NCBI GenBank assembly: GCA_021793515.1
Contig: JAJYSP010000007.1
Span: 1 to 64,000 of the forward strand
Source: Actinomycetes bacterium
Lineage (GTDB): Bacteria; Actinomycetota; Acidimicrobiia; Acidimicrobiales; RAAP-2
Length of the DNA: 64,000 bases
Reading direction: 5' to 3'
The stretch's first letter is position 1. Every line of letters begins with the position of its first letter. The notes beneath the pieces are model-generated. The model had not been told where the DNA came from and did no database searches. It saw nothing but the letters and a program-made list of their open reading frames with translations. Positions 52,880-61,536 of the stretch are shown here, piece after piece. A program made the position numbers and the translations under genes.

Positions 52880-54886
52880 ATGACCAACCAACTCCAATCC
52901 ACAGACCAGGCCGATGCGCTCAGCGACGAGATCACGTTGCACGTACAGCGGTACAGCCCGCACTTGCTCACCGCCCGACAGCGCGCCACGATGCTCGACG
53001 ACATCCGCGTCGCCGTGCTGAAGTCCGAACCGCCGAACAAGGAGCTCGCCGGCAACTGGCTGTCGGTTCTGTGCAAGTTCATCTCCCAGTCAACCCCGGC
53101 GGTCGGCGGTCGGTTCACCGACTACTTCACCGACGCGAGGATCGAGGCATGGGTGAACGGCAGCCTGCAGCGCAACACTCCCCCGCACACGCTTCGTTCG
53201 AACAAGGGCCTGCTCGCCAGGATCCTGCGCGCACACCAGGGCCTGCCCGTGAGGATGGCCCACAACCTGCCAACGGCCGTCGTGACGCCACCGCTGGGCA
53301 ACGCTGACCTTGCTCTGATTAAGGATGGCTGCATCGCGGTCGGTCTTCCGGCGCTACGCGGTTTCGTCGCAGGGTTCTGCGCCGGCGTCGTCGGCGACTC
53401 CGGCGACGGCGCCCGCTTCGAGCGAAGCGACCAGGGAACGATCCTTCGAATGGTCGACGGCCGGGCACTACCGCTGCTGGCGTCTCCGATCGACCTGGAG
53501 ATGGTGAGTGGCTCGACACTGCGCGACGGGGACTGGCGCGAAGTCCGTGCCATCGCCAACGAACTCAAGATCCACCTCGACTCGAAGATCGTGACGCGAA
53601 CTTTCCGGTCCCTGATCGTCACGGAACCCGAGCCGTTTGCCGTGTTAGCAGCCCGGTTCGGCCTCACGGAACGCTCGGTGTCGTCGCTGATCGACCACTT
53701 GCCACCGGTCGACATCATCTACGACGCGACACTCGTTTCAACGCTGAGGGGTGATCGTGATGTGCCCCTTGAACTCCTTGCGACCCAGAAGCCACCAGTT
53801 CGGCCTACATGCAGTAGGGGGGCGAGTGCACCGGACCGCCATGGTGATCACCGTTTGACTCGTCCATCCGATGTCGATCGGGGACGAGGAGGTCCCACGA
53901 TGACGTCCCGTATCTCACGAACCAAGGCCCAACGACTGGCTACCGAAGCCCGGACGAAGGCCGCCGTGTACCCAGAGATCTCCGACTCCATCCGGGCCTA
54001 CATCAGCGGCTACCGCCCCGCCGTCATCGACGACGACACCTGGGCCGCCATCGGACCGGAACTCCGAGAGGCGATGCTGCGCGCGGGCTACTTGGGCCAG
54101 AATCACGTGCGCAAGATGTGCTCAGCGCTGAGCTGCTACCTCGGGTGGCGGCTCGCTCAACGCCTCCCCGTCGCAATGGCTGATGCCCTCAACGATGACG
54201 CCATCGACCAGTTCTACCTACGCGGCATGAGCGACCTCGGTGACCGAACGAAGAACGACTACAGGTCGCTGCTTCACCGATTAGCTACCCGGGTCTCTCC
54301 GGAGGCTGCGCTGGCGCGAACCGTCTCTCGGGGCCGCAATGACGTCCGCCCCGGATACACGTCAGTCGAGGAAGCCGTGATACGCCGCGTCTGTATGTCA
54401 CATCGCAAGGGCGAGACCCGTCGCCGGCTCTGTGCTCTGGTGGGATTCAGCGGAGGGGGCGGGATCGACTCCCAGGACTTCCGCTGGCTGCGCGGACGCA
54501 ACATCGAGGTCCGCGAAGACGGGATCCACGTCCACACCGAGGGTCCAAAGGCTCGCCACGTCATCATCAGACGCCTCTACGAGCCCCTCGTGCTGGTCGC
54601 GATCGCGGGTGTGAAGCCCGATGACCTCATTGTAAACCTGAGCCTCAATAAGGCCAATCCGGCCGCTCGGGTTATTGCCGAGGCCCAACTCTTCGACGAC
54701 GTGCCCCACATCGAAGTACGGCGCCTGCGCACGACGTGGATCAGTTGGGCGATCACCCAACGGATCCCGCTCAACGTCATCCTGGAGGCGACCGGCCTCA
54801 CGAGCGCCGGGACCTTGATCGACATGGTTTCGTACCTACCCAAGAGCGACGACACGAGTCTCCTGCGCGATGGGGATGACCTGTGA
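52880..54886 (+). CDS. Two-part tyrosine-recombinase-like protein
   Basis: Open frame of 668 aa with two related halves. The second half starts at an internal ATG (53899) that has GAGGAGG 6 bases upstream and probably makes its own protein of about 328 aa: SAM-like N-domain, then GFSGGGGIDSQDF, GPKARHVIIRR, LRTTWISWAI and a possible nucleophile Tyr in MVSYLP, a degenerate tyrosine-recombinase catalytic order. The first half (GFVAGFCAGVVGDSG, ISQSTP region) looks like a more degenerate copy. Residues about 325-375 joining them read like non-coding text (HGDHRLTRPSDVD), so a fused or frame-altered pair is likely. The ATG 52880 has no good RBS. Confidence 0.55.
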   Translation: MTNQLQSTDQADALSDEITLHVQRYSPHLLTARQRATMLDDIRVAVLKSEPPNKELAGNWLSVLCKFISQSTPAVGGRFTDYFTDARIEAWVNGSLQRNTPPHTLRSNKGLLARILRAHQGLPVRMAHNLPTAVVTPPLGNADLALIKDGCIAVGLPALRGFVAGFCAGVVGDSGDGARFERSDQGTILRMVDGRALPLLASPIDLEMVSGSTLRDGDWREVRAIANELKIHLDSKIVTRTFRSLIVTEPEPFAVLAARFGLTERSVSSLIDHLPPVDIIYDATLVSTLRGDRDVPLELLATQKPPVRPTCSRGASAPDRHGDHRLTRPSDVDRGRGGPTMTSRISRTKAQRLATEARTKAAVYPEISDSIRAYISGYRPAVIDDDTWAAIGPELREAMLRAGYLGQNHVRKMCSALSCYLGWRLAQRLPVAMADALNDDAIDQFYLRGMSDLGDRTKNDYRSLLHRLATRVSPEAALARTVSRGRNDVRPGYTSVEEAVIRRVCMSHRKGETRRRLCALVGFSGGGGIDSQDFRWLRGRNIEVREDGIHVHTEGPKARHVIIRRLYEPLVLVAIAGVKPDDLIVNLSLNKANPAARVIAEAQLFDDVPHIEVRRLRTTWISWAITQRIPLNVILEATGLTSAGTLIDMVSYLPKSDDTSLLRDGDDL

Positions 54887-56700
54887 TAACGCACGAAGAC
54901 GTCGCCGTCGCGGAGTATCTCCTCAACGACACCGGTGCCCACGAGGCACTGCGCCAAGGACTCCTCAGAAGCACCCGAGGACGCAAGCCCAACGACCACA
55001 ATCTGCGCCTCTTGACGCTGGGGCTGTTCCTCTCCATCCAGGACCGCGGCGTCGCCACCGTCCAGGGCGCGTTTCGCGTACTGACCGAAGACCTGCCACT
55101 GGACGAACAACTCCGCCTCGGCGTGCGTCGAACCACCCACGGAAGGCTGCGGATCCTCTCCCAGTACGACCTCTACTACCAGGCAGAGCGCATCTCGATC
55201 GGCCTCAGTTACGGGGTGGCGAGCACCCCCGACATTCGCGATGCCGAGCGTGCTCGCCGTCACCGAGTGATCACGGACTTTTCCAACACCCTGATGGACG
55301 CCTTCGATCTCGGATGGGACGACAGCATTGTGGCGGTGGACGAAACCGGGATCTGGTCCTGGGCTCGCGGCGGCAAGTCCCGCAAGAAGATCGCGGCAGA
55401 GGTTCTCGCCGCGGAAAACGCGGCGGACGCGGCGCTGCTCGTTCGAGCGGCGGAGATGGGTGAAGTTCCGGGTCTGCAACTGTCGACCGATGGTGACACG
55501 GTCCAAACAGCAGCCAATCCTGAGGCAACGCAGAAAGAGGAGCGCCCTCGGAGAAAGGGTGGCAAGCGCAAGCCGCCCACCGACCCCATGGACCCCACCA
55601 CCGGTCACGACGACGGCTTGGGTCTCACACTTTCGGCCGACCCTGACGGTTATTGGGCGATGAAGACGAAGAAGACAGGAGGGCGTGAGGTGTACTTCGG
55701 ATACAGCGAACATACTTTGGTGCTCTGCCCGCGATCGACGATCGAGGACAATCCGAGAACGCAACCGGCCATCATCCGACGGCTCGAACTGACTACAGCG
55801 AGCACCGACGTGGTTGACGTCACCCTGAGGATGCTCGACAGTTTGCCCGTACGTCCCAAGCACTTGCTCGGTGACCGGCACTATCACTACAAGGACGTCG
55901 TGGAGTGGAAGGATCAGTTGACCGCCCGAGGGATCAAGCAGCACCACGACTTACGCGAAGACGAGCAGGGCATCGTTACCTACGAGCGAATACCCTTCAT
56001 CGGCGGAAGCGGGCACTGTCCCGCAATGACACCGGCGTACGGTGATCTCCGTCGATGCGCCGTCAACGCCGAAGAGTCCTTGAAGGAGGCGTACCGCAAC
56101 GACAACGATGAACGGCGAAAGTTCGCGTTTCGAGTCATCAACCAGCCCAAACAGGATGGCGCCGTGCGACTTCAATGTCCTGCGCTCGCCGGGACCGTCG
56201 GCTGTTCGCTGCGCCCCGGTACGGTGGCCGCCGCAATCAGTCTCGGTCAACCAATCATCGAGAACCCGCCGAACGAGGTCCTTGACGGAGAGCCCCTGCC
56301 GCGCTGCTGCATCCAGAAGTCGGTCAAGGTCACGCCCCCGGACACCATCCGCAAACTCCAACAGCCCTACTACCACGGCAGTCGGAAGTGGGAGGAATTC
56401 TACGGACTACGAACTTACGTCGAGGGCTCCTACGGCGGGCGCAAGAACACGTCCACCGAGAACCTTCGTCGAGGATTGTTCCAGAGAACGGGACTCCCCT
56501 GGGCCAACCTCGTGGTCTCGTTAACCGCCGCCTCATACAACCTGCGGCTAGTCCAGAACTGGCACGAGCGGTCCGGCGATGGAGACCCCAACCACCCTCT
56601 ACTGAAGAATCGTGGCCCGGTCCGACCGTGGATGTACCTCACCGAGGACGAAGTCACGAGCTTCGAAGAGTATTTCCACCAGACCCAGACGCGCGGCTAA
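54883..56700 (+). CDS. DDE transposase-like protein
   Basis: Protein of 605 aa with an RNase H-like DDE pattern: Asp in SIVAVDETGIWSW, Asp in KHLLGDRHYHYKDVV, and Glu in RTYVEGSYGGRKN, followed by LTAASYNLRLVQNW, as in IS4/IS1182-type transposases. The N-terminal 130 residues are helical. An insertion rich in Lys/Pro/Asp lies at about 205-245. The GTG start overlaps the recombinase stop (GTGA), unusual for an insertion sequence and implying one operon. Confidence 0.65.
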   Translation: MITHEDVAVAEYLLNDTGAHEALRQGLLRSTRGRKPNDHNLRLLTLGLFLSIQDRGVATVQGAFRVLTEDLPLDEQLRLGVRRTTHGRLRILSQYDLYYQAERISIGLSYGVASTPDIRDAERARRHRVITDFSNTLMDAFDLGWDDSIVAVDETGIWSWARGGKSRKKIAAEVLAAENAADAALLVRAAEMGEVPGLQLSTDGDTVQTAANPEATQKEERPRRKGGKRKPPTDPMDPTTGHDDGLGLTLSADPDGYWAMKTKKTGGREVYFGYSEHTLVLCPRSTIEDNPRTQPAIIRRLELTTASTDVVDVTLRMLDSLPVRPKHLLGDRHYHYKDVVEWKDQLTARGIKQHHDLREDEQGIVTYERIPFIGGSGHCPAMTPAYGDLRRCAVNAEESLKEAYRNDNDERRKFAFRVINQPKQDGAVRLQCPALAGTVGCSLRPGTVAAAISLGQPIIENPPNEVLDGEPLPRCCIQKSVKVTPPDTIRKLQQPYYHGSRKWEEFYGLRTYVEGSYGGRKNTSTENLRRGLFQRTGLPWANLVVSLTAASYNLRLVQNWHERSGDGDPNHPLLKNRGPVRPWMYLTEDEVTSFEEYFHQTQTRG

Positions 56701-56977
56701 GCCATGATCCGCCACCAAGACCAGAAGAGTGAGCTGACAGGCGATTGTCGTATGGCGCCCCAATGCCGATTGGCCAAGTCAAGTACCGCCGTTAGGGCTG
56801 ACCGGGCTACGGGGCATCACAGCCGTGTGAAAATTTCCCGGATCTCGTGTGAACGCTTTCCGGCGGAGGTGCCACGGTGCTTCGAAAGCCCCACTCCCGT
56901 AAAGGCTTTCGCAATTCTACTAAGTGCCCACGCCTTACCGACGCGGTCTCCTTGGTTTCGAGACGAGTCGGATGCCG

Positions 56978-57051
56978 TGCCCCCGGCAGGAGTCGAACCC
57001 GCAACCTGACGGGTAGAAACCGTCTGCTCTATCCAGTTGAGCTACAGGGGC
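56978..57051 (-). tRNA. tRNA-Arg (anticodon TCT)
   Basis: On the minus strand: acceptor GCCCCTG/CGGGGGC with one T-G pair, anticodon stem GACGG/CCGTC with loop TTTCTAC (TCT), T-arm GCGGGTTCGACTCCTGC. CCA is not encoded. It marks the right edge of the accessory island. Confidence 0.93.
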
Positions 57052-57131
57052 GTACTCGAAGCGTACTGAACGGACCACCGGTACCCGCGCCACCGGAGCA
57101 AGTCGGGCCCTGTGCCATACTGGTGAGGCTT

Positions 57132-57209
57132 GGTGGGCGTAGCTCAGTTGGTTAGAGCGCCAGGTTGTGGTCCTGGAGGTCGCGGGTTCGACCCCCGTCG
57201 CTCACCCCA
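57132..57209 (+). tRNA. tRNA-His (anticodon GTG)
   Basis: Acceptor GTGGGCG/CGCTCAC with the extra 5' G and C73 of tRNA-His, anticodon stem CCAGG/CCTGG with GTG in loop TTGTGGT, T-arm CGGGTTCGACCCCCG. CCA is encoded. A CATACT box 12-17 bases upstream may be its -10. Confidence 0.95.
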
Positions 57210-57297
57210 AGTCAAGGCGTAGCTTCACAGACGCCGGACCGACTGGTCCGAGTAGATTCTCCCTCGAGGGCCCGATGTCGGGGCCAAAGGGGGATTC

Positions 57298-58722
57298 ATG
57301 GTCATTGCTCGTGACTCGTTCTTCATTGACGGTGCGTGGGTTCGCGCAGCGTCTCCCGAGACCTTCACCGTCTACGACTCCGCTACGGGTGACGCCTACG
57401 GCTCCGTACCTGCCGGTACCGTCGAGGAGGCGAACCGCGCTGTGGAAGCGGCGTCGGCCGCCTTCCCGGCCTGGTCCAATACGAGCGCCAAGGAGCGCTC
57501 GGAGTACCTCCTACGAATCTCCGAGAAGTTGGCCGAGCGCAGCGACGAGATTGCACTGGTCATCGCCCATGAAGTCGGCATGCCGTTGATGTTGTCAAAG
57601 GGCATCCAGGTCGGGCTTCCGACCGCGACCTTCGCCGACAACGCGCGTCGGGCCGCTGACTATTCGTGGGAAGAGGAAGTCGGTAATTCGACGCTGCTCC
57701 GTGAGCCGGTGGGTGTCGTAGCGGCGATCACACCGTGGAACTACCCCCTGCACCAGATCGCGAACAAGGTGGCCGCGGCGCTGGCTGCGGGCTGCACCGT
57801 CGTGCTCAAGCCGAGCGAGGTTGCACCACTCAACGCATTTATACTCGCCGACATCGTCGACGAGATAGGCCTCCCCCACGGCGTCTTCAACCTAATCTCC
57901 GGACTTGGCCCCGTCGTCGGCGAAGCGATCGTCGCCCACCCGAAGACCGACATGGTGTCGTTCACGGGATCAACGCGCGCTGGAAAACGCGTGATGCAGA
58001 TCGCCGCGGAAATGGTGAAGCGCGTCTCGCTCGAGCTCGGCGGAAAGTCGGCCAACATCATCCTCGAGGACGCGGACATTCCCAAAGCGGTCGCTGACGG
58101 GGTCTTCAAGTGCTACCTCAACTCAGGTCAGACGTGTTCCGCGCTCACGCGCATGGTGGTGCCCCGGTCACGTCTCGCCGAGGTCGAACAGGTGGCGGTG
58201 GCTGCCGCCGAAGGCTTGCAGCCCGGTGATCCGGTGACAGGATCGAGTCTTATCGGCCCACTCGCCAGCGCCGCGCAGCTGCAGCGAGTTCGCGATTACA
58301 TCACTAAGGGGATCGACGAGGGTGCGCGCCTGTTGTGCGGCGGCGTCACGCCTCCCCCGGGGTACGAGAGCGGCTACTACGTCCAGCCGACGATCTTCTC
58401 TGACGTGCGCAACGATATGACGATTGCCCAAGAGGAGATCTTCGGACCGGTGCTCTCGATCATCCCCTACGACACCGAAGAGGAGGCAATCGACATCGCG
58501 AACGACTCGACGTACGGCCTCGCCGGGGGCGTCTGGGCGGCGACGGACGAGAAGGCATTCGAGGTGGCCCGAAAGATCCGCACCGGTCAGGTCGAGATCA
58601 ACGGTGGTGCCTTTAACGTGGTCGCCCCATTCGGCGGCTACAAGCAATCGGGCATCGGCCGTGAACTCGGAGCTTACGGGTTTGAGGAGTTTCTCGAGGT
58701 GAAGGCCGTACAACACCGATAG
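57298..58722 (+). CDS. NAD(P)-dependent aldehyde dehydrogenase
   Basis: ALDH-superfamily enzyme of 474 aa that oxidises an aldehyde to the acid. Asn in [10 protein letters not shown], cofactor loop [13 protein letters not shown], general base Glu in [11 protein letters not shown], catalytic Cys in [11 protein letters not shown], and [13 protein letters not shown]. The ATG at 57298 follows GGGGG about 8 bases upstream. It is flanked by tRNA-His and tRNA-Lys; the substrate is unknown. Confidence 0.9.
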   Translation: MVIARDSFFIDGAWVRAASPETFTVYDSATGDAYGSVPAGTVEEANRAVEAASAAFPAWSNTSAKERSEYLLRISEKLAERSDEIALVIAHEVGMPLMLSKGIQVGLPTATFADNARRAADYSWEEEVGNSTLLREPVGVVAAITPWNYPLHQIANKVAAALAAGCTVVLKPSEVAPLNAFILADIVDEIGLPHGVFNLISGLGPVVGEAIVAHPKTDMVSFTGSTRAGKRVMQIAAEMVKRVSLELGGKSANIILEDADIPKAVADGVFKCYLNSGQTCSALTRMVVPRSRLAEVEQVAVAAAEGLQPGDPVTGSSLIGPLASAAQLQRVRDYITKGIDEGARLLCGGVTPPPGYESGYYVQPTIFSDVRNDMTIAQEEIFGPVLSIIPYDTEEEAIDIANDSTYGLAGGVWAATDEKAFEVARKIRTGQVEINGGAFNVVAPFGGYKQSGIGRELGAYGFEEFLEVKAVQHR

Positions 58723-58748
58723 CGAACCCATCAGCCACCGGCACGACG

Positions 58749-58756
58749 GTATAGAC
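58749..58756 (+). promoter_or_regulatory. Putative -10 element of tRNA-Lys
   Basis: TATAGA within GGTATAGACT lies 8 bases before the tRNA-Lys 5' end. No clear -35 box is seen. Confidence 0.4.
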
Positions 58757-58763
58757 TCTTTTC

Positions 58764-58839
58764 GCGCCGGTAGCTCAATTGGCAGAGCATTTGACTCTTA
58801 ATCAACAGGTTCCGGGTTCAAGTCCCGGCCGGCGCACCA
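58764..58839 (+). tRNA. tRNA-Lys (anticodon CTT), likely integration site
   Basis: Acceptor GCGCCGG/CCGGCGC with discriminator A and encoded CCA, anticodon stem TTGAC-like pairing around CTCTTAA (CTT), T-arm CCGGGTTCAAGTCCCGG. The integrase gene starts 98 bp after its 3' end, so the tRNA 3' half probably serves as the attachment site. Confidence 0.94.
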
Positions 58840-58936
58840 AGATTTATCAGGGATTTTGGAGTGTATTGGGACTCCAAGCTCGGAGAAAAACCCACGCAAA
58901 ACCCACACGACCGGGAAATTTGTGTAACCTCCAACA

Positions 58937-60124
58937 ATGAGCGGACGCATCAGATCACGAGGTCCAGGCGTCTGGGAGGTGAGCATCGAGGCCGGCCGCG
59001 ACCCCGTGACGGGACGTCGACGGCAGTTGAGCCGCAGGGTTCACGGCAACAAGCGCGACGCCCAGCGACTCCTCAACTCTTTGGCCAGCGAAGCCGACGC
59101 GGGTCGATTCGTTGGCACGTCCGCAGTCACCTTCGAAATGCTGGTCGCCAAGTGGCTAGAGACCGCCAAGAAGAACCTGAGTCCAACGACACTACGAACG
59201 TACAGAAGTCTCCTCTCGAATTGGGCGCTACCGGCTTTGGGGGATCGCTCGATCGCCAGCATCCAGACCTCCGACCTCGATGCTCTGTATGGAGGGCTCA
59301 CCGACAGATTCAATCTGTCGTCATCGACCGTCCGCCAAGTGCACGCCATCGTCCGAAGGGCGTTTCGTCAAGCGATTCTCTGGGGGTGGGTCGCGGTCAA
59401 TCCGGCCACCAACGCCACACCACCACGTCAAACCAAAACCGATCTCTCTCCCCCGAGTCCGGCACAGGTCGGTGAACTGATCAATGCGGCGTACGCGCGC
59501 GATCCCGAGGTAGGGAACTTCCTCCATATCGCTGCCACGACCGGCGCGCGGCGCGGTGAGATTTGTGCCATTCGTTGGCGCAACATCGACACGAAACTCA
59601 AAACGCTCACTATCGAGAGCGCGATAGTCGAAGTTCCTGGCGGCATCGAGGAGAGGGACACCAAGACCCATTCCAATCGCCGCCTCGCACTCGACGACGA
59701 CACGTTGAAGGTCTTCGAGTCGCAACGCCGTATCGCCCAAGACCGAGCGGCATGGGTGGGCGCAGAAGTGTCGCAGGACGCCTACGTGTTCTCTCACGAG
59801 CCGAGCGGGTCGATCGCCTGGACTCCGACCAACATGACCAAGCACTTCGTGGCCATAAGGAACAGCCTCGGCTACGACACTATGCGTCTACACGATCTAC
59901 GCCACTTCGCCGCGACACGACTCATCGCCGAGGGAGTACCCGTCCGTACCGTCTCGGGCCGTCTGGGACACGCGAATCCGTCGACCACTCTATCCGTTTA
60001 CACCCACTTCGTTGAAGCGAGCGACCACGTCGCCGCCGGGATCATGGGCCGCATAATGGCGGAGTCGAAGAAGATGAACGGAAAAGACCTGTCCGCAAAA
60101 CCGAAGAAATCAACTGGCAATTGA
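58937..60124 (+). CDS. int: Phage-type tyrosine integrase
   Basis: Site-specific integrase of 395 aa. It has an AP2-like arm-binding N-terminus (GVWEVSIEAGRDPVTGRRR), a SAM-like core-binding domain (about 65-155) and a catalytic domain with Arg in TGARRGEICAIRW, HDLRHFAATRL, His in GRLGHANPSTT and Tyr nucleophile in SVYTHFVEA. It has the size and order of mycobacteriophage-like tRNA-targeting integrases. ATG at 58937. Its 3' end overlaps the convergent HTH gene by 15 bp. Confidence 0.9.
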   Translation: MSGRIRSRGPGVWEVSIEAGRDPVTGRRRQLSRRVHGNKRDAQRLLNSLASEADAGRFVGTSAVTFEMLVAKWLETAKKNLSPTTLRTYRSLLSNWALPALGDRSIASIQTSDLDALYGGLTDRFNLSSSTVRQVHAIVRRAFRQAILWGWVAVNPATNATPPRQTKTDLSPPSPAQVGELINAAYARDPEVGNFLHIAATTGARRGEICAIRWRNIDTKLKTLTIESAIVEVPGGIEERDTKTHSNRRLALDDDTLKVFESQRRIAQDRAAWVGAEVSQDAYVFSHEPSGSIAWTPTNMTKHFVAIRNSLGYDTMRLHDLRHFAATRLIAEGVPVRTVSGRLGHANPSTTLSVYTHFVEASDHVAAGIMGRIMAESKKMNGKDLSAKPKKSTGN

Positions 60125-60418
60125 TCGTGAGTCGTCCGATGCACGGAATGGCAACGTGACCGGCTCGCCAGTGTCCAAGAATCGCTGAAGGTGAGCTTTG
60201 ACGACGCGAAGATTCGCTCCGACCTTGAAGACGGGCACGGGGAACTCGCCGCGATGGTAGAGCCCGTACGCTGTAGTGCGGTGGATGTTGAGTACCGCAG
60301 CAGCCTCAGAGAGGTTCATCATCTCCGAGACGGGCTTCGACGTGGCCTGCGTCGTGGCAGATGAGACTGCGGGGACCTTCGTGGCCCCTGCACTTGATCG
60401 GGTCTTCTGCTTCGTCAT
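60110..60418 (-). CDS. Excisionase-like helix-turn-helix protein
   Basis: Small protein of 102 aa with a MerR/Xis-like HTH (LSEAAAVLNIHRTTAYGLYH) and the wing FPVPVFKVGANLRVVKAHL, typical of HTH_17 excisionase-family proteins. The N-terminal 35 residues are Ser/Thr/Ala-rich and disordered. ATG at 60418. It pairs with the integrase in a tail-to-tail layout and probably controls excision. Confidence 0.75.
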   Translation of the reverse strand: MTKQKTRSSAGATKVPAVSSATTQATSKPVSEMMNLSEAAAVLNIHRTTAYGLYHRGEFPVPVFKVGANLRVVKAHLQRFLDTGEPVTLPFRASDDSRSIAS

Positions 60419-60687
60419 GCCTGCCTGCCTTTGCCTGGACACCTCGCGCCCTCACCACGCGTAGTGCCCCGACTCTCAGAAAGTTGTCGCACGCTCTCTC
60501 GACGAACCCGACTGTCCAAGGTTAGAGCCAGATTCGGCGGTTTTGCCGAGGCTCCGATACCCCACAGAGGCTCGTCAGACAAGCCAGAAGGCCCCTTCTA
60601 GCCCCTCGAATACCCGACTCGTGCGGAGGCGGCTGGCCCAAAAGTCGAAGTTTGGCCGAAACTCGTTGATTGTCTGGGTTTTGAGAA

Positions 60688-61536
60688 TCAAGCGACGGAC
60701 TCCGGACGGTTTCGCCGAAGTTGCCCCGGCACCTCACTGGCCGGCACGGCTGGTGAGAAGAGGTAGCCCTGGCCCATCTGGCACCCCAACTGACGCATTC
60801 GTTCGAGGTGCTCAGGGGTCTCGATCCCCTCGGCGATGGTCACCACTTTCAAGTTGTCGGCGAGAGCAACGACAGCTTCGAGCACCAGGTCATCGCGGAC
60901 GCCCGCCCATTTCAAATCAACGAAGGACTTGTCGATCTTGAGCATCGTCGGTTGCAGATTGACCAGGTACGAAAGTGACGAGTATCCGGTCCCGTAGTCG
61001 TCGAGAGCGATGCCGATCCCCCGCCGTCGCAGGTGTCCGATGGTGCGCATCGCCTCGCCCACGTTGCGCAGCGTCGCGCTCTCGGTGATCTCGAGCACGA
61101 GCCGCGAGGGCACCAGTCCGGATTGCCCCAGTGCCGTCTTGATGGTATCCACCAGTCCGGGGTCGCTGAACTGGCGAGCCGAGACATTGACCGTGACGAA
61201 GCACTCGTCGTCCCGGTTCCATCCACTCGCCGCGGTGGTTGCCTCGCGCAGAGCGAAGGCTCCGAGGTCAACGATGAGGTCGCTCTGCTCAGCCAGCGGA
61301 ATAAACACGTCGGGCGGTACCCAACCGCGCTCGGGGTGGTCCCAGCGCATCAGCGCCTCGAAGCCAACGACCTCAGACGTGGCGAGATCGACGATTGGCT
61401 GGTAGTGCATCGCCAGGTCGCCGTCGTGCAGCGCCGCGCGCAATTCGCGAGAAGATGTGGGATCTGGAATCAGCGAATCCCCCAGGCGCGACGTACCTCT
61501 TGGGCGGTAGGCATCGGCGTGACCGCCGCGTGACAC
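60688..61536 (-). CDS. EAL-domain cyclic-di-GMP phosphodiesterase
   Basis: A nearly free-standing EAL domain. Catalytic residues are intact: EALMRW (EAL motif variant), Asn in VNVSARQFS, EITES, DDYGTGYSSL, KIDKSFVD and AEGIETPEH. No GGDEF, PAS or membrane segment precedes it. The GTG at 61536 overlaps the upstream gene by 67 bp and its first 30 residues are not domain sequence, so the start is uncertain; the gene may be a 5'-truncated remnant of a larger GGDEF-EAL gene. Confidence 0.75.
   Translation of the reverse strand: MSRGGHADAYRPRGTSRLGDSLIPDPTSSRELRAALHDGDLAMHYQPIVDLATSEVVGFEALMRWDHPERGWVPPDVFIPLAEQSDLIVDLGAFALREATTAASGWNRDDECFVTVNVSARQFSDPGLVDTIKTALGQSGLVPSRLVLEITESATLRNVGEAMRTIGHLRRRGIGIALDDYGTGYSSLSYLVNLQPTMLKIDKSFVDLKWAGVRDDLVLEAVVALADNLKVVTIAEGIETPEHLERMRQLGCQMGQGYLFSPAVPASEVPGQLRRNRPESVA

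Larger units (their letters stand above)
52718..56700 (+). mobile_element. Recombinase-like plus transposase-like module
   Basis: Two same-strand genes overlapping by 4 nt: a 669-aa recombinase-like protein and a 605-aa DDE-transposase-like protein. I could not find terminal inverted repeats around the pair, so its borders are approximate. It may be the agent that built or moved the island. Confidence 0.4.
29060..56977. mobile_element. Defence/accessory island between tRNA-Pro and tRNA-Arg
   Basis: The 28-kb stretch between two tRNA genes contains only accessory genes: helicase/methylase/DUF499 trio, CBASS, three small helical proteins, Wadjet, orphan small genes and a recombinase/transposase pair. 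Base composition varies by eye, with the methylase gene clearly less GC-rich than the Wadjet block, pointing to separate acquisitions. No matching att repeats were found at both ends. Confidence 0.6.

Noticed and set aside
54577..55947. 456-codon minus-strand open frame
   Set aside because: Lies opposite the recombinase and transposase genes, which carry clear catalytic motifs; its translation has none.
52718..56760. Terminal inverted repeats of the recombinase/transposase module
   Set aside because: Only a short AGCTGAC match was found near both ends, and it is direct rather than inverted; too short to call.
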